Origin: Bacteroidales bacterium Bact_07
Lineage (GTDB): Bacteria; Bacteroidota; Bacteroidia; Bacteroidales; Tenuifilaceae
Assembly (NCBI GenBank): GCA_001603415.1
Contig: LUYY01000253.1
Location: 1 to 5,610, forward strand
Length of the DNA stretch: 5,610 nt
Direction of reading: 5' to 3'
The notes beneath the pieces are model-generated. The model worked only from the letters and a program-made list of their open reading frames with translations. It did no database searches and had not been told where the DNA came from. Each line of letters begins with the position of its first letter. Positions within the stretch are counted from its first letter, which is position 1. This document shows, in pieces, positions 1 to 5,610 of the stretch. Position numbers and translations under genes: made by a program.

Positions 1-13
1 AATAGTTCACCTA

Positions 14-21
14 CAAAAGTA
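14..21 (-). promoter_or_regulatory. Possible -7 box for a gene beyond the left edge
   Basis: The minus strand reads TACTTTTG, a full match to the Bacteroidota -7 pattern TAnnTTTG, pointing off the window. There is no TTG at the expected distance upstream, so support is weak. The rest of 1-194 is AT-rich, holds no gene I can support, and has no clear terminator for the hydrolase gene. Confidence 0.22.
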
Positions 22-195
22 GAATTTACGCTTTCATTTATAATTTTTTTATTTAGTGTTTTTAAACATCTTGACAGGGATTTGATAATGGCTTAAATTA
101 CGAACGTCCCAAGTAAAATATTTGAAGCATAAACGAATACGCTTTAATAAAACAAGATATTATATCAATTAATGGTAAAGAATAATAATAAGGTT

Positions 196-1275
196 TTACC
201 TTATAGGCAAATACGCAGCCCTATTTATATCCTCAACCGATTTTATGGGTTTGGGCGGGTTAAGGTACTGGGCCAGGAACTTGTAAATTTTTACTCTAAT
301 CTGCCTTGCAGCCTTAGTGTCAATCCGGTCGAACGAATGCCCTCCGGGCATATCCTGGAATATCTCATACTCAAACTTTTTCCCTTCGGCCTTAAGCGAT
401 TTAATGAGCGATTCCACCTCGATTACGTAAACATCATCATCGTTGGTGTTGGTGTGAATGAGCAAGGGTGTTTTTAGCTTGTGGGCTTGCCATGCGGGTG
501 ATCGACGGCGGTACTCGTTGATATCTTCCCGGGGAGTTTTGCCAATATGGTAATCGGCATCGTAAAGTTTGCGGTAACTATCGGTGGCGTAGCCATAGCG
601 CATAATCATGTCCGATACGGGTACACCTGCAAAAGCACAGGCGTAGCTGTCGGGGTGGTCAAAAATGTTGTGCAGGGCAATCATGCCGCCATGGCTCCAG
701 CCCACAATACCTACACGGCTACCATCAATAAAATCGTAGTTTTCAACCATGTAATTGCGGCTTGCAAAAACATCCTCGTTTTCCATCCCACCGTAATCAA
801 TATTACGCCAAAAATCCTCACCGTATCCTGTACTCCCACGGTACTCCGGGGCAACTACAACGTAGCCTTGGGCAATCATTTCGCGCACTATATGGGTATG
901 GTAGGTGGTAAAATCGGCATGTACACCTCCATGGGGTAGAACAATCAGCGGGTACTTTTTTAATGGGTCAATATTACGGGGTATGAACACATACGTCCAA
1001 AATTTCAGTGGGTTATTAGCTCCCATGGCCGTGGGGTTCTTTTCATTTGATGATGGTGGCCCATATATGAAAACCTTGTCAATGAATGCAACATCGCCTA
1101 GGCGATTAAACCAAAGAACATCATCAATCTGTTTTTCAAGAACATCGATTCTGTGATTCAGACTCTCATTCTCTTTTAGCAGCTCATTAACCTTGTTCTC
1201 AAGGTTTTGTTCGGTTTGTGCATACGCTGGCAGTAATGCCAAGGCCATGAACAATGTTAAAAGGTATCGTCTCAT
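196..1275 (-). CDS. Exported alpha/beta hydrolase, prolyl-oligopeptidase (S9-like) catalytic domain with N-terminal coiled coil
   Basis: Predicted 359-residue serine hydrolase exported to the periplasm or beyond. Residues 1-19 look like a Sec signal peptide (MRR, hydrophobic core, likely cut at AYA|Q). There is no lipobox cysteine, so it should be soluble. Residues 22-53 are charged with heptad-spaced L/I/V and look like a short coiled coil, perhaps for oligomerisation. From about 90 the protein reads as an alpha/beta-hydrolase: HGG at 115-117 (oxyanion region), PEYRGSTGYG at 143-152 as in S9 peptidases, nucleophile elbow GWSHG at 192-196 (Ser194), acid probably Asp279 in NDDDV, and His313 in GGHSF. 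The beta-propeller of full-length prolyl oligopeptidases is absent, so an esterase or small-peptide hydrolase is as likely as a true peptidase; the substrate is unknown. The start has no Shine-Dalgarno sequence but opens directly on the signal peptide. It appears monocistronic, with its own candidate promoter. Confidence 0.9.
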   Translation of the reverse strand: MRRYLLTLFMALALLPAYAQTEQNLENKVNELLKENESLNHRIDVLEKQIDDVLWFNRLGDVAFIDKVFIYGPPSSNEKNPTAMGANNPLKFWTYVFIPRNIDPLKKYPLIVLPHGGVHADFTTYHTHIVREMIAQGYVVVAPEYRGSTGYGEDFWRNIDYGGMENEDVFASRNYMVENYDFIDGSRVGIVGWSHGGMIALHNIFDHPDSYACAFAGVPVSDMIMRYGYATDSYRKLYDADYHIGKTPREDINEYRRRSPAWQAHKLKTPLLIHTNTNDDDVYVIEVESLIKSLKAEGKKFEYEIFQDMPGGHSFDRIDTKAARQIRVKIYKFLAQYLNPPKPIKSVEDINRAAYLPIR

Positions 1276-1318
1276 AGCTGTTTTTTTATATTGATTCCTT
1301 TATACTCAAATGGTTTAG

Positions 1319-1349
1319 TAAAGGTAATAAATTATGGTGAATGAACAAT
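1319..1349 (-). promoter_or_regulatory. Candidate Bacteroidota-type promoter of the hydrolase gene
   Basis: Read on the minus strand, ATTG (1349-1346) is followed after exactly 19 bases by TACCTTTA (1326-1319). This fits the known Bacteroidota pattern of a -33 TTG/TTTG and a -7 TAnnTTTG, with only the last base of the -7 box off. Transcription would begin near 1312-1316, giving a leader of about 40 bases that is A-rich just before the start codon and has no Shine-Dalgarno sequence. The decamer array begins about 50 bases upstream of the -33 box. The match is by eye, and AT-rich DNA produces such matches by chance. Confidence 0.45.
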
Positions 1350-1397
1350 TAGCATGGCTAGGTGGGCGAAGTGAATAGCTATAAGGGTTAGCTAAGC

Positions 1398-1513
1398 GGA
1401 AAAGATTCGGAATGATTCGGAATGATTCGGAATTAATCGGAATTAATCGGAATGAATAGGAATGAATAGGAATAGCTCGGAAAGATTCTGAATGGCTAGG
1501 AATGATTCGGAAT
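1398..1513. repeat. Intergenic array of about twelve 10-bp tandem units, consensus GGAATGATTC
   Basis: On the plus strand a GGAAT core recurs every 10 bases from 1409 to 1509. Position 1489 reads TGAAT and position 1479 reads GGAAA. An 11-base first unit starts at 1398 (GGAAAAGATTC), and the last copy at 1509 decays after GGAAT. The five bases after the core vary: GATTC (1409, 1419, 1499), TAATC (1429, 1439), GAATA (1449, 1459), AGCTC (1469), GGCTA (1489). Three variants occur as identical neighbouring pairs. From 1409 to 1508 there is no insertion or deletion. The common unit alternates GAAT-G-ATTC-G, so each copy is an interrupted palindrome, but the variant units lose this symmetry. Diverged copies may extend left to about 1353 (CATGGCTAGG at 1353-1362). 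It lies between the ABC operon's stem-loop and the hydrolase promoter. It is neither a CRISPR array (no spacers) nor coding. Confidence 0.85.
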
Positions 1514-1571
1514 AAACCTAATATGATTATGGAGTAGAAAGATAGAAGGAAAGTGAGTAACAGAAACCTTG

Positions 1572-1590
1572 AATCCCACTTTGCGGGACT
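1572..1590 (-). terminator. Stem-loop after the permease gene, probable end of the recQ-ABC unit
   Basis: The minus-strand transcript reads AGTCCCGCAAAGTGGGATT, beginning six bases after the permease stop codon. It can fold into an 8-pair stem (two of the pairs G-U) with an AAA loop. On the plus strand the two G-U pairs become A-C mismatches, so the structure is favoured in RNA from the minus strand, matching the gene direction. The tract after it (TCAAGGTTTCTGTTACTC) is only mildly T-rich, so it is not a textbook intrinsic terminator. It could instead protect the mRNA 3' end. Confidence 0.5.
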
Positions 1591-1595
1591 AACTT

Positions 1596-2411
1596 TTAAA
1601 AATCTTTCCTTCTAAAAACAAAGTACGATAGAACTGTGAAAAGAGCAATGTAAATGATAGCAATCACTAAATTCTGGGTAAGCGATGTGCCATTATTTAT
1701 GGCATCGAGGGCGTTTAAGGTACTGGCGTCTAACTGGTCGTTTACGTTGAACTGCTTTGCCATAATTCCAAGGAAATCGGGCATGGGAGTAAGGTTTGAT
1801 ATTATCTTAACGGGCATTAACATGGCAACTGAATCGGGTAAGAAGAGGCGAATTATTGGCTCAATTAAAGCAAAGTAAAGCAGGTACATAACTATGGTTA
1901 GGGCGATATTTCGGGTAAGCATAATGATTAGGAACGCTATGGAAAAGTAACCAAGCATTTGAATAAAAAGTACTAGAATGTATCCGTATCCGGTAAAAAG
2001 GTTTTGCCACGAGTTTAATACAGGTGTGGCAAAAAGGGCTATGAGGGTTACAATTACAACTACGTAGAGTGCAATTAGCAGTAGGAGTGACAGTTTTGCT
2101 TTAAATAGCTGATTGCGACTAAAGCCATCGAGCAAACCACGTCGGAAGGTGCCAAATAGGAAATCGTTACCGGTTAGAATGATAGAAAGAAGTGCTAGAA
2201 TCAGGTTAAACCAGCTGGCCAACCATGCCACTGTGCCCCATGTGTAGGGTTTTGAAAGTAAAATATTAGTCTCAACCCCGTTTAGGTTTAAAGTGGCATT
2301 GTTTGCAACCATAAGAACAAGCAGGAAAAGAATTGCATGGAGCAAAATTAGCACCCAAAAGGTTGCATATCCAAAGGTTTTAATCAGCTCCGCTTTAATA
2401 GCTCGTATCAT
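1596..2411 (-). CDS. ABC-2 type transporter, membrane (permease) subunit
   Basis: A 271-residue inner-membrane protein with six predicted hydrophobic segments at about 17-36, 60-80, 104-130, 142-165, 168-190 and 246-266. This is the usual ABC-2 layout, with a short cytoplasmic N-terminus (MIRAIKAELIKTFG) and a basic C-terminal end (RRKDF). The stretch TGNDFLFGTFRRGLLDGFSRNQLFKAK (80-106, the loop after segment 2) resembles the cytoplasmic coupling region of BcrB/LanE-type permeases, where the ATPase docks. A polar loop of about 55 residues between segments 5 and 6 probably faces the periplasm. The gene starts 9 bases after the ATPase stop codon, with no Shine-Dalgarno sequence in the gap, so translation is probably coupled. 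Together the two should form an exporter with two ATPase and two permease copies. The substrate cannot be read from sequence; related systems export peptides or antibiotics or remove them from the membrane. Confidence 0.88.
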   Translation of the reverse strand: MIRAIKAELIKTFGYATFWVLILLHAILFLLVLMVANNATLNLNGVETNILLSKPYTWGTVAWLASWFNLILALLSIILTGNDFLFGTFRRGLLDGFSRNQLFKAKLSLLLLIALYVVVIVTLIALFATPVLNSWQNLFTGYGYILVLFIQMLGYFSIAFLIIMLTRNIALTIVMYLLYFALIEPIIRLFLPDSVAMLMPVKIISNLTPMPDFLGIMAKQFNVNDQLDASTLNALDAINNGTSLTQNLVIAIIYIALFTVLSYFVFRRKDF

Positions 2412-2420
2412 GGTTTGTTT

Positions 2421-3311
2421 TTACTTTCGAATAAGTTTGATGAATAGTTCCTCAAGGTTCAAATTACGGATCTCGAACGAATTTACAGCAATACCATGGC
2501 TTTGAAAATCGTTTATCAGGGAAACCTGCTGCTCACTTTTATTCACTAATAGCTTGAAAGCATTACCAGTCCTTTCCAGTACTTCAATGTCTGGATTGAC
2601 ATAAAGATACTCTAACAAGTTATCTGGATTTCGAACATCAACAATAGCAACTTTAGCCGAAGTTAGCAGGTCATTAACAACTCCAAAGGCCTGTAAATGT
2701 CCTTTTTTAAGTATTGCCACATGTGAGCAGGTGCGTTGAACCTCATCGAGGTTATGGCTTGCCAGGATGATAGTTGTGCCACTGGCATTCAATTCTTTAA
2801 TAAGATTCCTTACTTCAACTATTCCTTCGGGGTCTAAACCATTGGTGGGCTCATCAAGTACAATAATGTCGGGTTTGCCAAGTAATGCTTGGGCAATAGC
2901 CATGCGTTGCTTCATGCCAAGCGAAAAGGTAGAAACCTTAGCTTTAAGGTAGGGGGTTAAGCCAACCCGTTCAATGGCGGGGAAAATCTCGTAATAGTCA
3001 ATGTTTTTAGCCAATGCGCTTATTCGCATATTATCGTAAAGCGAGAGGTAAGGGTAAAAGGTAGGAACTTCAACTAGTGCCCCAACTTTGGTATTTGGAA
3101 CTTGTTTGGAGGGCAAGTTAAACCATTTAAATTCTCCGAAAGTTGGGTAGCGCAGTCCCAAAATTATTGATAGTAGTGTGGTTTTACCACTACCGTTTGG
3201 GCCAAGAATGCCAAGAACCTGCCCCGCTTTAACTTCAAGGGTAAAATTGCTAAGAGCCACGGTAGCACCATAGTTCTTGGTCAGATTGTTTATGGACAGA
3301 AGTGTTTGCAT
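2421..3311 (-). CDS. ABC transporter ATP-binding protein, BcrA/LanF-like
   Basis: A 296-residue ABC ATPase that drives the adjacent permease from the cytoplasmic face. In order: A-loop Tyr14; Walker A GPNGSGKT (37-44); a Q-loop region GALVEVPTFYPYLS (77-90) with Glu81 where most ABC proteins have Gln; signature FSLGMKQR (129-136); Walker B IIVLDE (149-154); D-loop GLD (158-160); switch His186 in ASHNL. The Glu in the Q-loop and the SLGMKQR signature are known from the lantibiotic-immunity (LanF) and bacitracin-resistance (BcrA) group. Residues from about 215 form a C-terminal extension common in this group (for example ..VDVRNPDNLLEYL..), ending in LEELFIKLIRK. All catalytic residues are present. 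The start codon follows the recQ stop by 18 bases, and GGAAAGGG just ahead of it can serve as a weak ribosome binding site. The transported substrate is not determined. Confidence 0.93.
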   Translation of the reverse strand: MQTLLSINNLTKNYGATVALSNFTLEVKAGQVLGILGPNGSGKTTLLSIILGLRYPTFGEFKWFNLPSKQVPNTKVGALVEVPTFYPYLSLYDNMRISALAKNIDYYEIFPAIERVGLTPYLKAKVSTFSLGMKQRMAIAQALLGKPDIIVLDEPTNGLDPEGIVEVRNLIKELNASGTTIILASHNLDEVQRTCSHVAILKKGHLQAFGVVNDLLTSAKVAIVDVRNPDNLLEYLYVNPDIEVLERTGNAFKLLVNKSEQQVSLINDFQSHGIAVNSFEIRNLNLEELFIKLIRK

Positions 3312-3330
3312 ACCCTTTCCGGAATAGGGT
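3312..3330 (-). promoter_or_regulatory. Inverted repeat filling the recQ-ATPase spacer, over the ribosome binding site
   Basis: On the minus strand the spacer reads ACCCTATTCCGGAAAGGGT. ACCCT pairs with AGGGT, and TTCC with GGAA, with one unpaired A. The first base is the T of the recQ TAA stop codon, and the last base abuts the ATPase ATG. The 3' arm holds the only purine-rich stretch (GGAAAGGG) available as a ribosome binding site. The pairing is plain to see. That it couples ATPase translation to ribosomes finishing recQ is inference. Confidence 0.45.
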
Positions 3331-5534
3331 TAGTTGCCCATTTCCGACATGAACTTAATACGCATGAGTCGGATTTCTTCCTCAGTGATATCGTCGTCGC
3401 CTAAGGCAGCCATTGCCTCCTCAATGCTCTCGGTTTGGGCTTCGTTGCGGAAGTAGTCAAATATCTCTTCCTGTTTATCCTCATCAATTACTTTGTTGAT
3501 GTAGTAGTCGATATTGATGCGTGTACCCGAGTTAACAATGGCTTCAATCTCGGTAAGCAGCTCTTCCATCTCAAGGTTTTTGGCTTCGGCTATGTCCTCA
3601 AAGTCCATCTTGCGGTCGATGCTTTGTATTATGAAAACCTTTAGCAACGATTTGTTAGCCACCGACTTAACAACCATATCCTGAGGGCGGATTATCTCCT
3701 TTTCCTCAACGTAGGCCTTGATGAGTTCAACGAATTCCTTACCGAAACGTTTTGCTTTGCCTGCACCAACGCCCGATATGTTCTGCAGCTCATCAATTGT
3801 AATGGGGTACTGAATGGCCATATCCTCCAGAGAGGGGTCTTGGAAAATTACAAAAGGTGGAAGGTTTAACTTCTTGGCCATTTTCTTGCGGAGTTCCTTG
3901 AGCATGTTCAACAGCTCATCGTCGGCGGCTCCGCCACCTGCCTTGTCGGGCGATAGGCCTATGGCCTCATCGTCATCGCCTTCCTCGTAGCGCTGGTCAA
4001 GGGTAAACATAACCTCATGGGGTTTTTCAAGGAATTCCTTGCCCTTGGGGGTTACCATCAGTAAGCCGTAGTTTTCGATATCCTTATCGATATATTTCAT
4101 TACCAATGCCTGACGGATAATGGAGTTCCAGAACATGGGGTCTTTATCGGCCCCTTCGCCAAAGGTATCGAGCTGGTTATGCTTATACGATTTAATGGCA
4201 GCGGTAACATTGCCGGTGAGTATGTTAATAATATGGTCGCCCTTAAACTTTTGATTAACGGCAAGTATGGTTTCCAGAACCATCTGAAGCTCATCCTGGC
4301 CGTCGAACTGGGTTTTGGGGTTCAGGCAGTTATCGCACGAGTTGCAGTTTTCCTCGGTGTATTCCTCTCCAAAGTAGTTAAGTAAGGTTTTGCGACGGCA
4401 CATCGACGATTCAGCATACGATACGGTTTCGAGTAGGAGCTGTTTACCAATCTCCTGTTCCGAAACAGGTTTGCCCTGCATGAACTTTTCCAGTTTCTGG
4501 ATATCCTTGTAGCTGTAGAAAGTGATACACTGTCCTTCGCCACCATCGCGACCTGCACGTCCGGTTTCCTGGTAATAGCCCTCAAGGCTCTTGGGTATGT
4601 CGTAATGGATTACAAAACGAACATCCGGCTTGTCGATTCCCATGCCAAACGCAATGGTAGCCACAATCACATCTACCTCCTCCATCAGGAACTTATCCTG
4701 GTTTTCGGAACGGGTGCTGGCATCCATACCGGCATGGTAGGGCAAGGCTTTAATGCCGTTTACCTTAAGTACCTCGGCCATTTCCTCAACCTTTTTGCGA
4801 CTTAGGCAGTAAATAATGCCCGATTTCCCGGGGTTATTCTTGATGTACTTTATTATCTCCCTAACGGCATTAACTTTTGGACGAACCTCGTAGTAGAGGT
4901 TTGGCCTGTTAAACGACGATTTGAATACTGTGGCATTTAGCATGCCCAGGTTCTTTTGAATATCGTGTTGAACCTTTGGGGTTGCAGTGGCAGTAAGCGC
5001 AATGATTGGGGCTTGACCTATCTCGTTGATAATGGGACGAATACGGCGGTATTCGGGTCTGAAGTCGTGCCCCCATTCCGATATACAGTGCGCTTCATCA
5101 ATGGCATAGAACGAGATTTTTACCTGACGAAGAAACTGAACATTTTCCTCCTTGGTAAGCGATTCAGGAGCCACGTACAGCATTTTGGTGGTTCCTGCCA
5201 TTATATCGTCCTTAACTTTTTGAATCTGGGCTTTATTGAGCGATGAGTTCAGGAAGTGAGCCACCCCATCTTCAATCACAAAACTTCGCATGTTATCAAC
5301 CTGATTCTTCATCAGGGCGATAAGGGGCGAAATGATAATGGCGGTGCCGTCGAGTATGAGTGCCGGAAGCTGATAGCATAACGATTTACCTCCACCAGTT
5401 GGCATTAGCACAAAGGTATCGTTCCCGGCAAGTACATTATGAATAATAGCCTCTTGGTTGCCTTTAAATGTGGTAAACCCGAAATACTTGTTCAGGTACT
5501 CTTTCAGCGAGATTTCCGATGCGTCAACTTTCAT
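3330..5534 (-). CDS. recQ: ATP-dependent DNA helicase RecQ
   Basis: A 3'-to-5' DNA helicase of homologous recombination and replication-fork repair, 734 residues against about 609 in E. coli. The helicase core shows motif 0 (FGFTTFKGNQEAII, 18-31), Walker A MPTGGGKS (44-51), DEAHC (146-150) running into the RecQ aromatic-rich loop (ISEWGHDFRPEY, 151-162), TATAT (181-185), motif V (IAFGMGIDKPD, 294-304) and the arginine-finger motif QETGRAGRD (322-330). The RQC zinc site has all four cysteines, C379, C397, C400 and C403, followed by a winged-helix region to about 515. An HRDC domain covers about 540-613 (ends with NISGVGAGKAKRFG and the following helix). The extra 120 residues at the end resemble the helix-turn-helix (HTH_40-like) extension of Bacteroidota RecQ proteins and finish in an acidic tail. 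The start is the first ATG, with AAGGA only three bases ahead and GAGG about 12 bases ahead. It is probably the first gene of a unit with the ABC genes. Confidence 0.97.
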   Translation of the reverse strand: MKVDASEISLKEYLNKYFGFTTFKGNQEAIIHNVLAGNDTFVLMPTGGGKSLCYQLPALILDGTAIIISPLIALMKNQVDNMRSFVIEDGVAHFLNSSLNKAQIQKVKDDIMAGTTKMLYVAPESLTKEENVQFLRQVKISFYAIDEAHCISEWGHDFRPEYRRIRPIINEIGQAPIIALTATATPKVQHDIQKNLGMLNATVFKSSFNRPNLYYEVRPKVNAVREIIKYIKNNPGKSGIIYCLSRKKVEEMAEVLKVNGIKALPYHAGMDASTRSENQDKFLMEEVDVIVATIAFGMGIDKPDVRFVIHYDIPKSLEGYYQETGRAGRDGGEGQCITFYSYKDIQKLEKFMQGKPVSEQEIGKQLLLETVSYAESSMCRRKTLLNYFGEEYTEENCNSCDNCLNPKTQFDGQDELQMVLETILAVNQKFKGDHIINILTGNVTAAIKSYKHNQLDTFGEGADKDPMFWNSIIRQALVMKYIDKDIENYGLLMVTPKGKEFLEKPHEVMFTLDQRYEEGDDDEAIGLSPDKAGGGAADDELLNMLKELRKKMAKKLNLPPFVIFQDPSLEDMAIQYPITIDELQNISGVGAGKAKRFGKEFVELIKAYVEEKEIIRPQDMVVKSVANKSLLKVFIIQSIDRKMDFEDIAEAKNLEMEELLTEIEAIVNSGTRINIDYYINKVIDEDKQEEIFDYFRNEAQTESIEEAMAALGDDDITEEEIRLMRIKFMSEMGN

Positions 5535-5561
5535 TTCCTTGTGTTTCCTCTGGTAGTTTAT

Positions 5562-5575
5562 TTAACTTTTGTTAA
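5562..5575. promoter_or_regulatory. Inverted repeat TTAAC-TTTT-GTTAA upstream of recQ
   Basis: Perfect 5-base arms around a 4-base spacer, 27 bases before the recQ start codon. On the minus strand a TTTG (5597-5594) lies 19 bases before TAAC (5574-5571), which could be a poor -33/-7 pair with the repeat over the -7 box, but only the TA of the -7 consensus matches. It may be a repressor site or chance in AT-rich DNA. I see no better recQ promoter in the 76 bases available. Confidence 0.25.
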
Positions 5576-5610
5576 TATGTTTGTTTCGCCTTTCAAATAA
5601 AAAAACAATA

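Noticed and set aside
71..99. TTGACA followed 17 bases later by TAAATT on the plus strand, resembling a sigma-70 promoter
   Set aside because: Bacteroidota do not generally use this promoter type, the second box is a poor match, and no supported plus-strand gene follows.
156..166. GATAT-T-ATATC inverted repeat downstream of the hydrolase gene as a terminator
   Set aside because: Arms are short and wholly AT-rich apart from one G-C pair, with a one-base centre that cannot form a hairpin loop; it would not be stable.
172..477. Plus-strand open frame of 101 codons starting MVKNNN
   Set aside because: It lies almost wholly antisense to the hydrolase gene, has no recognisable domain, and its second half mirrors the hydrolase coding sequence.
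1398..1513. The decamer array as a CRISPR array
   Set aside because: There are no spacers between repeats, the 10-base unit is too short, and no cas genes are present in the window.
4322..4585. Minus-strand open frame of 87 codons inside recQ
   Set aside because: It is in another frame of a well-supported recQ, has no start signal and gives a composition unlike a real protein.
5576..5583. TATGTTTG on the plus strand, a match to the Bacteroidota -7 box pointing off the right edge
   Set aside because: No TTG lies at the expected distance upstream, and no divergent gene begins in the window, so it cannot be told from chance.

Overview
The window looks like chromosomal DNA from a member of the Bacteroidota, probably near the Bacteroidales. 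The reasons are: a RecQ of 734 residues with the extended C-terminus common in that phylum; AT-rich leaders with little or no Shine-Dalgarno sequence; and one upstream region that fits the Bacteroidota promoter pattern (TTG, 19 bases, TAnnTTTG-like). I cannot assign a genus from this window.

All four genes lie on the minus strand, so transcription runs from high to low coordinates. First comes recQ (5534 to 3330), a DNA repair helicase. After an 18-base spacer comes an ABC transporter ATPase (3311 to 2421) of the BcrA/LanF-like type, and after 9 more bases its ABC-2 membrane partner (2411 to 1596). The tight spacing suggests one transcription unit. The recQ-ATPase spacer is itself a near-perfect inverted repeat that overlaps the recQ stop codon. 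A stem-loop at 1572-1590 follows the permease stop and probably ends the unit.

The 320 bases between the permease and the next gene (1276-1595) hold no gene. They contain the stem-loop, then an array of about twelve 10-base units (GGAATnnnnn, 1398-1513), then a candidate promoter (1319-1349). The last gene (1275 to 196) encodes an exported alpha/beta hydrolase of the prolyl-oligopeptidase (S9-like) group with a coiled-coil N-terminus. Bases 1-194 are AT-rich, with no gene and no convincing terminator; one weak promoter-like box there points off the left edge.

The ATPase and permease should form one exporter. RecQ and the hydrolase have no evident functional link to it. The genes are ordinary. 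The decamer array is the one structure that known features do not explain.
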